The notes beneath the pieces are model-generated. The model searched no databases, was not told where the DNA came from, and was given only the letters and a program-made list of their open reading frames with translations. From an uncultured Clostridia bacterium (GTDB taxonomy: Bacteria; Bacillota; Clostridia; Lachnospirales; Anaerotignaceae), in the NCBI GenBank assembly GCA_944380455.1, contig CALWHR010000053.1, positions 1 to 56,529 on the forward strand: 56,529 nt of DNA. Reading direction: 5' to 3'. Below, piece after piece: positions 34,679-43,790 of this stretch. Every line of letters starts with the position of its first letter. Positions within the stretch are counted from its first letter, which is position 1. Both the position numbers and the translations under genes were made by a program.

Positions 34679-35835
34679 TGGCAAAGTTAGGGGATGTTGT
34701 AGAACAAATTAGGGGAGTTTCTTATAAACCAAATGATTTAAGAGATGTATTAGATGATAATAGTATTGTATTATTAAGAGCAAATAATATACAAGATGGA
34801 AAAATCATATTAGATGATGTTGTATACGTTTTAAAGGACAAAGTGAGTGAAAAGCAATATTTAAAGCAGGGAGATATACTTGTATGTACATCTAGTGGTA
34901 GTAAGGAACTTGTAGGGAAAGCAGCTTTTATTGAAAAAGATTTACATATGGTATTTGGAGCTTTTTGTAAAGTTGTTCGTCCACATACTAAATGTCCTAA
35001 ATATATTGGTTATTTTTTTCAATCACAATATTATCGTAGCAATATTTCTGCTGTTTCAGCAGGTGCTAATATAAATAATTTAAGAAATGAACACATTTCA
35101 GATTTACAAATATTAATTCCATCATTTGAGGAACAGCAAAAAATTGTGGCAGTGCTGGACAAGGTCAGTGACTTAATTGCAAAACGTAGCCAACAACTGG
35201 AAAATCTGGATTTATTGGTAAAGGCTAAGTTTGTGGAGATGTTTGGGGATTTAATGATAAATCCATATGGGTGGGACTTTAAGCCGCTGGATACGCTTTG
35301 TGATGTACGTGATGGGACTCATGATTCACCAGAGTATGTAGATAAAGGATACCCTTTATTAACATCAAAGAACTTCACTTCTAATACTATTGACTTTAAA
35401 GATTGTAAAATGATTTCTAAAGATGATTTTGATAAAATAAATCAACGCTCTAAGGTTGATTTTGGAGATATTGTTATGCCAATGATTGGAACTATAGGAA
35501 ATCCTGTTATTGTTAACACTAAAAAACAATTTGCAATCAAAAATGTTGCATTAATAAAGTTTGCAAGTAGTGAAATATCAAATATCTTTGTTAAAGAAAT
35601 CTTAGATTCTAGTTACTTTGAAAAAATAACAATGTCTTGTAATAGGGGTGGAACACAAAAATTTTTGTCATTAGGTGATATACGCAAATTTCTTGTTCCA
35701 ATAGTTCCAATAGATTTACAAAACCAATTTGCCGACTTTGCAAGTCAAACAGAAAAAACAAAAACAAAAATAAACGAGAGCCTTGAAAAATTGGAAACAC
35801 TTAAAAAGGCTTTAATGCAGGAGTATTTTGGGTAG
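34678..35835 (+). CDS. hsdS: Type I restriction-modification specificity subunit HsdS
   Basis: HsdS holds two target-recognition domains (TRDs) that define the bipartite recognition site. In the 385-residue product TRD1 covers about residues 1-165 (from AKLGDVVEQIRGVSYKPNDL). A central conserved helix follows (EEQQKIVAVLDKVSDLIAKR, about 155-185). TRD2 covers about 195-355 (from GWDFKPLDTLCDVRDGTHDS), and the distal helix is KTKINESLEKLETLKKALMQ. Both halves look intact. The sequence is clearly AT-richer than hsdM, as expected for rapidly exchanged TRDs. No second hsdS or inverted partial copy is nearby, so phase variation by inversion is unlikely. The target sequence cannot be predicted. Confidence 0.95.
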   Translation: MAKLGDVVEQIRGVSYKPNDLRDVLDDNSIVLLRANNIQDGKIILDDVVYVLKDKVSEKQYLKQGDILVCTSSGSKELVGKAAFIEKDLHMVFGAFCKVVRPHTKCPKYIGYFFQSQYYRSNISAVSAGANINNLRNEHISDLQILIPSFEEQQKIVAVLDKVSDLIAKRSQQLENLDLLVKAKFVEMFGDLMINPYGWDFKPLDTLCDVRDGTHDSPEYVDKGYPLLTSKNFTSNTIDFKDCKMISKDDFDKINQRSKVDFGDIVMPMIGTIGNPVIVNTKKQFAIKNVALIKFASSEISNIFVKEILDSSYFEKITMSCNRGGTQKFLSLGDIRKFLVPIVPIDLQNQFADFASQTEKTKTKINESLEKLETLKKALMQEYFG

Positions 35836-35850
35836 GTGATAAAATTTAAA

Positions 35851-36642
35851 ATGAAAGTTTTATTTTGGAATACTCATAAAAATAAAAATATTAATACCAT
35901 ATTAAGTGAAATAATAATGGAAAATAATATAAATATTGTTGCTTTAGCTGAATATGCTGATAACTTAGATAATCTTAAAAATGAATTGTTACTAAACGGA
36001 TTGGAAATGAGAATATATTATACAAATTGTGAACGTATAAAATTAATAGGAAATTTAAGTTGTGTTGAGCCTAGGCATGATACATATAATGCTACAATTC
36101 AGTTAATTAATGGTAAATATATTTTATGCTGTGTTCATTTAAATAGCAAGTTATATGCAGAGCATGAAGAAATTAGAGAAATTCATATTGAAGAAATTAT
36201 TTACGATATAAAAAATGTAGAAAAAGAGGAAAATTCAGAAAATACTATTATAGTTGGTGATTTTAATATAAATCCATATGATTCTAGCTGTGTTGATGCA
36301 CGTTTTTTTCATGGAATCCCTATATGTAATGAAGCTAAGAGAAGAGTTAGAAAAATAGCAGGAAGAGAATATTCTATGTTTTATAATCCAATGTGGAATT
36401 TTTTGGGAGATTTTAATAAACCTTATGGAACTTATTATTATAATGGCGGTAGGGTTAAAAACACTTATTGGAATATCTTCGATCAGGTTATAATAAGACC
36501 ATCGTTAAGAAATAGGTTTATTGATAGTAGTTTAAAAATTTTAACTGAGACGAAAACAAGATATTTATTAGATGAAAAAGGTCATCCGGATAAAAAAATA
36601 AGTGATCATCTGCCAATAGTTTTTGAAATAAAGGAGGATTAA
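35851..36642 (+). CDS. Endonuclease/exonuclease/phosphatase (EEP) fold enzyme inside the R-M operon
   Basis: The 263-residue protein has the complete Mg-dependent EEP (DNase I/ExoIII-like) catalytic set: Asn 7 in LFWNTHKN, Glu 34 in VALAEY, His in CCVHLNSK, Asp 137/Asn 139 in GDFNIN, and Asp 252-His 253 in SDHLPIVFE. It could cleave nucleic acid or a phosphodiester/phosphate metabolite; the substrate is unknown. ATG 35851 has TAGGTGAT ten bases upstream, so the in-frame GTG at 35836 is rejected. It is AT-rich and sits between hsdS and hsdR with a partner gene four bases downstream. A defence effector or cargo role is inference. Confidence 0.85.
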   Translation: MKVLFWNTHKNKNINTILSEIIMENNINIVALAEYADNLDNLKNELLLNGLEMRIYYTNCERIKLIGNLSCVEPRHDTYNATIQLINGKYILCCVHLNSKLYAEHEEIREIHIEEIIYDIKNVEKEENSENTIIVGDFNINPYDSSCVDARFFHGIPICNEAKRRVRKIAGREYSMFYNPMWNFLGDFNKPYGTYYYNGGRVKNTYWNIFDQVIIRPSLRNRFIDSSLKILTETKTRYLLDEKGHPDKKISDHLPIVFEIKED

Positions 36643-36646
36643 TATT

Positions 36647-37228
36647 ATGGTAAAGAAACTAGAGATAAGTGAAAAATTAGATTTTTCTGATATCGACTTA
36701 ACTGCACCAGATAAAGTGATTGAAAATATATTATTACAATTAAGCTGTGAAACTAATAATATTATTTCAGGAGAAATAAAAGCATACAATGGAAAAGTAT
36801 TTTCGTATAGTTATGTAAAAAAAGGATTTGCTAGTTTAGCTGAAGAGTTACAGGATGCTACTAAAACTTTTAATGTACAAGATGATTTAGGAGAAATGGG
36901 ACAAGAAGCACATAAATTTGAATGTTATATTTATACACCTGAATATGACAAATATAAGTATAGAGTATTTTTTATAAAATATGGTATATCCAATTATCCT
37001 GTGGATGTAATACTTGAAGAAAGTGTAGCTAAAAGCATTTCTAGTTCTAAAACCGGTTATATTTATACATGTGATACTAGAGAAGAGCTTGAGAATTTAA
37101 TCTTCAACATATTTAACTCAAAAAAACTTATTACTATAATGCAAAAAATAATAAGAATTAATCAGGCAAAAAGGATTCATAAAGAAACAGATAAAAACAG
37201 TATTTCAAATGAAACAGATGAAATATAG
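36647..37228 (+). CDS. Unknown protein paired with the EEP enzyme
   Basis: This 193-residue protein is not recognised. It is soluble, with no signal peptide or membrane segment. It is acidic in the middle (AEELQDATKTFNVQDDLGEM) and shows a beta-rich centre around FECYIYTPEYDKYKYRVFFI, followed by DVILEESVAKSI and a Lys-rich C-terminal helix. The start has AAGGAGG and lies four bases after the EEP stop, so the two are almost certainly translated together. Composition is AT-rich like the EEP gene and unlike hsdR. It could be an inhibitor (antitoxin-like), sensor or structural partner of the EEP enzyme; sequence alone does not decide. Confidence 0.6.
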   Translation: MVKKLEISEKLDFSDIDLTAPDKVIENILLQLSCETNNIISGEIKAYNGKVFSYSYVKKGFASLAEELQDATKTFNVQDDLGEMGQEAHKFECYIYTPEYDKYKYRVFFIKYGISNYPVDVILEESVAKSISSSKTGYIYTCDTREELENLIFNIFNSKKLITIMQKIIRINQAKRIHKETDKNSISNETDEI

Positions 37229-37248
37229 TAATAAAATGAGGTGACCCC

Positions 37249-40200
37249 ATGACTAACTTTTCATTCCTTCAAAATAAAACCGAATACGCCCTTTTTGCCA
37301 ATGCCTGTATAGATGCGGAAAAAATTTATTTTACTTCTTTGCCTATGTGTGCAACTGCATGCCGTAAGGCTTTGGAACTATCTGTAAAGTGGATTTATGC
37401 CATTGATAACACAATGAAAATGCCGTATAAGAATAACATTCAGTCACTTATACATGAACCCAGCTTCCGCTTTGCAGTAAATGCCGATACATGGAAGAAA
37501 ATACCTTTTATAATTAAGCTTGGCAATAACGGAGTACATACCGGCAATAATATTTCAAAAGCCGAAGTTTTGTTTTCCATGAGGTCGCTTTTTGAGTTTA
37601 TTCAATGGATAGATTACTGCTACGGAAAAGACTATCAGGAACGGAAATTTGACGAGTCTTTAATTCCAAATGAGAAGGTTGATATAGAAAAGTTCAAAGC
37701 ACAGCAAAGCCTTATTGAACAGCAGCAAAACAAAATAGAAGAGCTTCTTCAAAAAATAAAAGAAATGTCGGAAAAGCTCACAGCCCAAAAGGAAAACAAC
37801 AAAAATACCAGAACATTTACTGCCGAGGATTTATCGGAGTTTGAAACAAGAAAAATGTATATAAACCTGGATTTGAAGCGTATGGGCTGGCATTTAGAAG
37901 GAACAAATAAAGACGTGGGAACGGAAGAAGAATTTAATGACATAGGCGGAGTTTTGGGCAAAAAAGGACGTGCCGACTATGTGCTTTACGGCAAAGACGG
38001 AAAACCTTTGGCTGTTATTGAGGCAAAGCGTACAAGCAAAGACCCGAAAATTAGTAAAACACAAGCTGTTTTATATGCCGACTCATTGGAAAGAAAGTCC
38101 GGTGTAAGACCGATTATATTTTTAACTAACGGCTTTGAAACATATTTCTGGGACGATAAAACAGGACCAGAAAGACAGGTAAGCAGTATTTTCTGCAAAG
38201 ACGACCTTCAAAAAATAATAAACAGACGTGAAGACATAAAACCTTTAAAAGACATAGCCATAAGTGACAAAATAACCGACAGATATTATCAAAAAGAGGC
38301 TATACGTGCCGTATGTGACAATATTGAAGAAGGTTTCAGAAAAAGCCTGCTTGTTATGGCAACAGGCACAGGCAAAACAAGAACATCCGCAAGCCTTGTT
38401 GACGTTTTAAGCCGCGGCGGATATGTTACAAACGTACTTTTTCTGGCAGACAGAACAGCTCTTGTAAAACAGGCAAAAGACGGATTTAAGGAATATCTTC
38501 CGGATATGACGTTATGTAATCTTTGCGAAAACAAAGAGGATAGAAGGGCAAGGATAGTTTTTTCGACATATCCTACAATACTTAATGCCATAAGCAATGA
38601 AAAAAACGAGGACAACAGTATTTTATTTACTCCGGCGCATTTTGATTTAATTATAATTGATGAAAGCCACAGGAGTATTTTCAAAAAATACCGTGCTATA
38701 TTTGAATATTTTGACGCACTGCTTATAGGTCTTACGGCAACGCCTAAAGACGACGTTCACAGGAACACTTATGAGTTTTTTGACCTGGAAAACAATGTTC
38801 CGACTTATGCCTATGACTATGAAACGGCAGTTGATAAAGACCATGTTCTTGTAGATTATTATAATTATGAAGTTAAAACACTTTTTAGTGATGAAGGCAT
38901 TACATACGATAAGCTTTCAGAGAAGGACAAAGAAAGGTATGAAGATGATTTTACAGAAGATGACGGAAGCATGCCGGAATTTATACCTTCTCAAAAGTTC
39001 AATGATGTTATATTCAACAGACCTACTATTGATATGGTTTTGCAGGATTTAATGGAAAAAGGCATAAAAGTTGCAGGTGGTGACCGTTTGGGCAAAACAA
39101 TTATATTTGCTCAAAACAAAAACCATGCAAATCTAATATTAGAACGATTTAATGCTCTTTATAAAAAATATAAAGGGCAGTTTGCCCAGGTTATTACATG
39201 TGAAGACAGCCATGCTATAAATATTATAGAGGATTTTGAAGTAACTGATAAAATGCCGCAAATAGCCATATCCGTTGATATGATGGATACGGGAATAGAT
39301 GTGCCGGAATGCGTTAATCTTGTATTTTTTAAGAAAGTACGCTCTAAAACCAAGTTTTGGCAGATGATAGGCAGAGGAACAAGGCTTGCACCTGACTTGG
39401 CATGTGTAGACTGTATTGACGGAGAGTATGTTGGCAAAAGAAGATTCCTTATATTTGACTACTGCGGTAATTTTGAATTTTTCAGGCAACAGCCCAAAGG
39501 TTTTGAAGTAAAAGAAGCCAAAACCCTTAAAGAAAGTATTTTTGAAAAGAGGATAAATATTATTTCGGCTTTGCAGGCTGCTTCATTTGCTGATGAGGAA
39601 TATCAATCTTTAAGAAAAGAGCTTGTTGATATATGCCATGGACAGGTTAAAGCGCTGTCGGAAGAAATAACAAGTGTAAGGCTGAAAAGGCGGTATGTTG
39701 AAAAATTCAAAAAAGACAATGCCTTTGACTGTTTGAGTGAAACGGACAAGTTAGAGCTGACTAAAGAAATAGCGACTATTGTAGATACTGATGACGATGA
39801 CGAGGCGGCTAAAAGGTTTGACAATTTTATGTATGGCATGATGCTTGCCGCATTGGAGTCAAAAGCAAGCATAAAAACAGCAAAAAAGCAGCTTTATGAT
39901 GTTTCCCAAAGGCTTCAAAATAAAGCTACAATACCACAGGTAAAAGAAAAGCTTGAAGTAATAAAAGAAGTACAGGAAGAAAGCTTTTTAAACTCAAATG
40001 ACATACTTCTTTTTGAAAAAGTACGCAAAGAGCTTAGGGGTGTTATGCAGTTTCTTGTTGATGAAGGCAAGAGAAATTTAATAGTAACAAGCCTTACAGA
40101 CCCGATAGTTGAAACAAAAGAAGGGCAAAAGCTGGAACAGGCATACGACTTTGAGGACTACAGAAAAAAAGTAAACAGGTATGTTGAAGAACACCCTGAT

Positions 40201-40617
40201 ACAATGGCTATTTACAAAATTAACCACAACTTGCCTTTAAGTCAGGGAGATTATCAGGAGCTGGAAAGAATACTTACCTGTGAGTTAGGCAGCAAGGAAG
40301 ATTACAACAGGGAATACGGAGATACGCCTTTTGGACTGCTTATAAGAAGAATAGCCAAGCTTGACCATGATGCCGCAATGAAAGCTTTTTCGTCATTTAT
40401 GGATGACGAGTCATTAAACTCAAGACAAAACGCTTTTTTAAAAAAGATAATAAATTATGTAGAACAAAACGGTTACATGGAAAGTGTGACAGAACTTCAA
40501 AAACCGCCTTTTGATAAGCCGGTTAGCTTTACAAAGCTTTTTGATTTAAAAACACGAGAGGCTATTTTGGAAACAATAAAAACAATAAAAGAAAATGCCG
40601 AAAACTTTACAGCATAA
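37249..40617 (+). CDS. hsdR: Type I restriction endonuclease subunit HsdR
   Basis: HsdR is the ATP-driven DNA translocase and nuclease of type I systems. The 1122-residue protein starts with a DUF4145 domain (about residues 1-135) and a coiled coil (about 150-185). The PD-(D/E)xK nuclease is Asp 243 and Glu 258-x-Lys 260 in RADYVLYG / VIEAKRTSKD. The SF2 helicase has Walker A ATGTGKT at 371-377 and DESH at 471-474, motif VI is in QMIGRGTRLAPDL, and a C-terminal EcoEI_R_C-like region follows. All catalytic elements are intact. The gene starts 20 bases after the unknown gene with GAGGTGA and closes the operon. Confidence 0.96.
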   Translation: MTNFSFLQNKTEYALFANACIDAEKIYFTSLPMCATACRKALELSVKWIYAIDNTMKMPYKNNIQSLIHEPSFRFAVNADTWKKIPFIIKLGNNGVHTGNNISKAEVLFSMRSLFEFIQWIDYCYGKDYQERKFDESLIPNEKVDIEKFKAQQSLIEQQQNKIEELLQKIKEMSEKLTAQKENNKNTRTFTAEDLSEFETRKMYINLDLKRMGWHLEGTNKDVGTEEEFNDIGGVLGKKGRADYVLYGKDGKPLAVIEAKRTSKDPKISKTQAVLYADSLERKSGVRPIIFLTNGFETYFWDDKTGPERQVSSIFCKDDLQKIINRREDIKPLKDIAISDKITDRYYQKEAIRAVCDNIEEGFRKSLLVMATGTGKTRTSASLVDVLSRGGYVTNVLFLADRTALVKQAKDGFKEYLPDMTLCNLCENKEDRRARIVFSTYPTILNAISNEKNEDNSILFTPAHFDLIIIDESHRSIFKKYRAIFEYFDALLIGLTATPKDDVHRNTYEFFDLENNVPTYAYDYETAVDKDHVLVDYYNYEVKTLFSDEGITYDKLSEKDKERYEDDFTEDDGSMPEFIPSQKFNDVIFNRPTIDMVLQDLMEKGIKVAGGDRLGKTIIFAQNKNHANLILERFNALYKKYKGQFAQVITCEDSHAINIIEDFEVTDKMPQIAISVDMMDTGIDVPECVNLVFFKKVRSKTKFWQMIGRGTRLAPDLACVDCIDGEYVGKRRFLIFDYCGNFEFFRQQPKGFEVKEAKTLKESIFEKRINIISALQAASFADEEYQSLRKELVDICHGQVKALSEEITSVRLKRRYVEKFKKDNAFDCLSETDKLELTKEIATIVDTDDDDEAAKRFDNFMYGMMLAALESKASIKTAKKQLYDVSQRLQNKATIPQVKEKLEVIKEVQEESFLNSNDILLFEKVRKELRGVMQFLVDEGKRNLIVTSLTDPIVETKEGQKLEQAYDFEDYRKKVNRYVEEHPDTMAIYKINHNLPLSQGDYQELERILTCELGSKEDYNREYGDTPFGLLIRRIAKLDHDAAMKAFSSFMDDESLNSRQNAFLKKIINYVEQNGYMESVTELQKPPFDKPVSFTKLFDLKTREAILETIKTIKENAENFTA

Positions 40618-40917
40618 GAGAAGTAAATTTAATTTTAAAGTGTATCACTGGAATGCATGAACCATGAAGCAAATGCTGAAACAGTTAATATAGGAATTGA
40701 CGTTATATAATATATTTGATTAAGAAACTATTAGACGGCTCATATAATGAAAAATAAGCACAGAGGGTAAAGTTTGAGTAGTATGCTTTGCCCTCTGCGC
40801 TTGTATAATACTAAATAACAGCATTTATAATATACTGGATAACAAGTGGTATAATGTTCAATTATGCCTTATATTTTTATAGCAACGGAATTATAGATAT
40901 AAGATATTGGTTTAATA
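40618..40917. other. Gene-free stretch after hsdR
   Basis: These 300 bases hold the hsdR terminator (40758-40800) and no convincing gene. A 17-codon open stretch from the ATG at 40656 (MNHEANAETVNIGIDVI) has no ribosome binding site and may be debris. The rest is AT-rich and unassigned. Confidence 0.5.
40758..40802 (+). terminator. hsdR operon terminator
   Basis: GCACAGAGGGTAAAG pairs with CTTTGCCCTCTGCGC over 15 positions, with two wobble pairs and a 13-base loop. The T-tract after it is weak (TTG), so it may also be a 3' stabilising hairpin. Confidence 0.75.
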
Positions 40918-41286
40918 TTACATTTTTGACAGCAGTTGAGATTTCTTTTCTTGAAATTCTTCTTCAGTTAAAATTCCGCTTTCTTTTAATTCTGATAATT
41001 TTTGAATCTGAGATGGTATATCAGCATTATTTTTATTTTCTTCTATTAAAGGATTAGGTACATTAGAGTTGGATGACGTATTATCAGAAGAGTTCTTCAA
41101 AATTAAATATATAAAAACAGCACAAATAGGAACTGAAAGAATCAATCCTAATAAAATAGACCCTACAAGACAAGCTGCAAAACCACATAACCCTAAATTT
41201 ATTTTTCCTTTTGTTGCACCTAAAATTGCCGGAATTGCGCCAACAACTGCTCCAGACAGTACTGCACCAATAAACATATAATACAT
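40918..41286 (-). CDS. Membrane protein with C-terminal SHOCT domain
   Basis: The 122-residue protein has a glycine-rich hydrophobic segment (about 3-24), a second membrane helix pair (about 31-64, LCGFAACLVGSILLGLILSV), a polar linker, and a C-terminal SHOCT motif (IQKLSELKESGILTEEEFQE). SHOCT domains are short C-terminal helices of unknown binding function found on many small membrane proteins. GGGGAGGG precedes the ATG. It converges on hsdR and diverges from the first lipoprotein; its role is unknown. Confidence 0.82.
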   Translation of the reverse strand: MYYMFIGAVLSGAVVGAIPAILGATKGKINLGLCGFAACLVGSILLGLILSVPICAVFIYLILKNSSDNTSSNSNVPNPLIEENKNNADIPSQIQKLSELKESGILTEEEFQEKKSQLLSKM

Positions 41287-41599
41287 TTAAATCCCTCCCC
41301 AAAAAGCAAAAAAATCATCAATATACTGCATTTATTATACTATCACAGTGCAGTAAAAAACACAACAAAACATGAAGCTGATTTAACATTATATTTGGAT
41401 TTGAAGATTTATAAAATATTTATTGATTGATTGAACAGATATTAATATAGATAAGGGGTTTTTGTATTAAAAAAATATGGCTCTTTTTATTTTAATATAA
41501 AATAATCAAAAAAATTCAACGAATTATGGATTTTTATGGGAAAATCTGTTACAATTTATGTACATAAAGTTTATGTTGCAATAAGAATGGGGGATGTAG
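41287..41599. promoter_or_regulatory. Divergent gap, SHOCT gene / lipoprotein gene
   Basis: No gene is seen in these 313 bases. A TATAAT on the minus strand (41334-41339) is a candidate -10 for the SHOCT gene. A perfect 14-bp palindrome TTTATGTACATAAA (41555-41568) lies 32 bases before the lipoprotein start, next to a TACAAT -10-like string, and may be an operator. Confidence 0.5.
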
Positions 41600-42520
41600 A
41601 TGAGTATTAAAAAATTATTATTAACATTTATTACAATTATGCTTTTGATTTCAGGGTGCAGCAGTGAAAATGTGACAGAATCTCAAATACCTGAAGATAT
41701 TGAAAGTTACAAGGAATCATGCCAATCTGTTGAGTTTAATGAACTAAACAGAAATCCCAAAGACTATGAAAATAACGATATTTACATAGAAGGCACTGTT
41801 TCGGACATATATGAAGATGAAGAGTCTATTAGTGCCTATGTTGATGTAAACAACGATGCTGAAAGTAAAATGCTTGTTGTATTTTCTTCAGATGTTCCAG
41901 AGGAAAGAGTATTAGTGGGGGATTCTATAACAGCATGGGGAGTTTTTAAGGGAGTTTTTTCTTCCGACTCAACGCCGGATAATAACAGTATTATTGGTAT
42001 GAATGCCTATAGTGTTGTAATTAATGATGCCGAATTTGTACCAGCTGAGATAAAAGGTTCTTTTATGGTAATTTCTGAAGAGCAATTTAAGACAAACTAT
42101 AATTTATTTGCTTCTTTTTTTGAATTTGAACCTATATCAGATTTTGAATTTATAGAATCTGATACAGATCTTGATAATATATTCTATCAATATTATTTTG
42201 AAAATGATACAAAATTATTGTTATCTGGCTATAGAGGCCGAGATGGTTTTGAGAGCATTTTGATTAAATGCAATAATGCTGATCCAAATATAGAATTTGA
42301 TGATAATTTAGAAATGCAGGAAACTGTTTCAGTATTTTCTACAGTAATAAGAAGTATTTTTGGTGATATACCAACAGAAGATTTTGAAGGAATTATAGCA
42401 CCATTAACAGATACAATCTTTAATGGAGAAATGAATCTTTATAAATATAACGGTTTGAGCTTTTTATATTTAGCTGTGAATAATGAGTTAAATATATACA
42501 TAGAAGTTGACAAAAGTTAA
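41600..42520 (+). CDS. Lipoprotein with OB-fold-like (tRNA_anti-like) segment
   Basis: The 306-residue protein has a lipoprotein signal with lipobox LLISGC, so it should be anchored by Cys 20 on the outer face of the membrane. Residues about 43-130 (EFNELNRNPKDYENNDIYIE, then GTVSDIYEDEESISAYVDV) look like the tRNA_anti-like OB fold seen in many Firmicutes lipoproteins. The remaining 170 residues are acidic and not recognised. GGGGGATG lies upstream of the ATG. It is AT-rich like its surroundings in the accessory stretch. Function is unknown. Confidence 0.8.
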   Translation: MSIKKLLLTFITIMLLISGCSSENVTESQIPEDIESYKESCQSVEFNELNRNPKDYENNDIYIEGTVSDIYEDEESISAYVDVNNDAESKMLVVFSSDVPEERVLVGDSITAWGVFKGVFSSDSTPDNNSIIGMNAYSVVINDAEFVPAEIKGSFMVISEEQFKTNYNLFASFFEFEPISDFEFIESDTDLDNIFYQYYFENDTKLLLSGYRGRDGFESILIKCNNADPNIEFDDNLEMQETVSVFSTVIRSIFGDIPTEDFEGIIAPLTDTIFNGEMNLYKYNGLSFLYLAVNNELNIYIEVDKS

Positions 42521-42748
42521 GTGAACAGTTAAAAATATAAAATTATTAAGTCTATCTATTAACCTTTTTCAATATAATCAAACTTAATCTTTAAGAAAAC
42601 AAATATATTGGCAAATAAATTTTCGGATAGAAACAGCCTAATATAACAAATATTGTCTTGCTGACAAGAAGTTAAAGAACTGCTTTTCGGTATACTTTTA
42701 TATTTATATGAATATAAATTACTAATCAAGACAGAGGAAGTTGTTTTA

Positions 42749-42867
42749 TTGAAGGAGTATATTGAAGAAAGGCTGTTGAGATAGCAAACTATATTATAAA
42801 ATACAATGCTACAGTGCTCCAGACGGCAAAGCAGTTTGGTATAAAAAAGCAAGGTGCATATTTATAA
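42749..42867 (+). pseudogene. spoIIID: Frameshifted, truncated spoIIID-like remnant
   Basis: From TTG 42749 (with AGAGGAAG nine bases upstream) the frame reads LKEYIEERLL and then hits a stop. One base further on, another frame continues IANYIIKYNATVLQTAKQFG and ends in unrelated residues. Together this matches SpoIIID, the small HTH sporulation regulator (family pattern roughly KDYIEERVLEIANYII...TVR.TAK.FGVSKSTVH). One missing G in TTG-GAG-ATA explains the frameshift. The recognition helix after FG is lost, so the remnant cannot be functional. A full spoIIID would have to lie elsewhere. Confidence 0.78.
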
Positions 42868-42884
42868 TACTAAATGAATGTTAT

Positions 42885-42910
42885 AAACCCTTGAGAAATC
42901 AAGGGTTTTT
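42885..42910 (+). terminator. Terminator hairpin, repeat copy B
   Basis: These 26 bases are identical to 32592-32617: stem AAACCCTTGA / TCAAGGGTTT, GAAA loop, TT tail. It follows the spoIIID remnant, not a live gene, so it is best read as a leftover or as the edge of a duplicated or inserted segment. Confidence 0.8.
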
Positions 42911-42990
42911 ATTGTTGATATATAGTTTGAAATAAAATGAAAAATATGATATTATAATTTGTGATAATAATGTTTATTTTTGGGGAAAGG

Positions 42991-43569
42991 GTGATTTTTA
43001 TTAAAGCTTTAAGGATGGTTATAATAACAGTTATTATGGGGATTTTAGCAACAGGATGCAGTTCAAAGACTCAAAACATTCCAAATATTGAAATTAGTAT
43101 AAATCAATATATTGAAATGTTTAACTTGGGAGTTAATTCAAATGAAGATGTAAAAAGTAGTTTAATTGATGTGTCTACAGTGGAAGAAACAGATATTTCT
43201 AATGGAGAATTTTCTGGTTTAAAATGTTTTAAATATACTAATGCAGAAAATATTGTATTTAATTTTTATGCAGATGATACAGATTCTAATATAAATAAAC
43301 TGGAAGTAATATTTGATGGAAACACACAGACAAATGATCAGCTAACTTTATTTTATGCATATGTTTATTTGAGTATGTATATTATAGAAAATTATGATAT
43401 ATTAATGAATGGCGATGGACAGGTAAGTGACATAGCTGATAGGATATACAAGGAACTTGATTCCGAAAGCGGCGAGTTTGTTTCCGGTGATAAAGCTCAA
43501 TATTCGCTCTCGTGGGGAGATGGCAGTGAAAGTTTTGTTTTTACGTTTAATGCAATGCCATTAGAGTAA
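42991..43569 (+). CDS. Small lipoprotein of unknown function
   Basis: About 192 residues; the lipobox ILATGC follows a hydrophobic segment (RMVIITVIMG), predicting an extracellular membrane-anchored lipoprotein. The mature part is acidic, with LKCFKYTNAENIVFNFYADD and a C-terminal DKAQYSLSWGDGSESFVFTF. No family is recognised. The start is uncertain: GTG 42991 abuts GGGGAAAGG; GTG 42961 and ATG 43015 are alternatives. A non-standard ATT at 43000, five bases after AAAGGGTGA, also fits the spacing. A terminator follows. It resembles the 41600 lipoprotein only in style, not in clear sequence. Confidence 0.65.
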   Translation: MIFIKALRMVIITVIMGILATGCSSKTQNIPNIEISINQYIEMFNLGVNSNEDVKSSLIDVSTVEETDISNGEFSGLKCFKYTNAENIVFNFYADDTDSNINKLEVIFDGNTQTNDQLTLFYAYVYLSMYIIENYDILMNGDGQVSDIADRIYKELDSESGEFVSGDKAQYSLSWGDGSESFVFTFNAMPLE

Positions 43570-43577
43570 AATTATAA

Positions 43578-43607
43578 AACCGTGGTCTTATGATCACGGT
43601 TTTTTGT
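43578..43607 (+). terminator. Terminator after small lipoprotein
   Basis: AAACCGTGGTC pairs with GATCACGGTTT (one wobble) around TTAT and is followed by TTTTGT, eight bases past the stop codon. Confidence 0.88.
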
Positions 43608-43790
43608 ATGTTCATATATCATATATCTGATATTCGGAAAGCCTAATTAATAAAGAAAAGAAAAAAATATTCAGATTATATGAAGCAATGAAAGTATTAT
43701 ATCTCGATGTTTTTAAGCTTTTCACCCTTTATAAGTTAGAAAATTTTGTTGCAAAAGTTCTGTTTATATAATTTTATTATAACCTTATTT

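Noticed and set aside
34678..35835. Phase-variable hsdS
   Set aside because: There is only one hsdS, no inverted partial copy, no simple-sequence repeat and no adjacent live invertase; the serine recombinase at 43.8-44.0 kb is a dead remnant.
40656..40709. A 17-residue peptide gene after hsdR
   Set aside because: There is no ribosome binding site and no recognisable family; an open stretch of this length is expected by chance.
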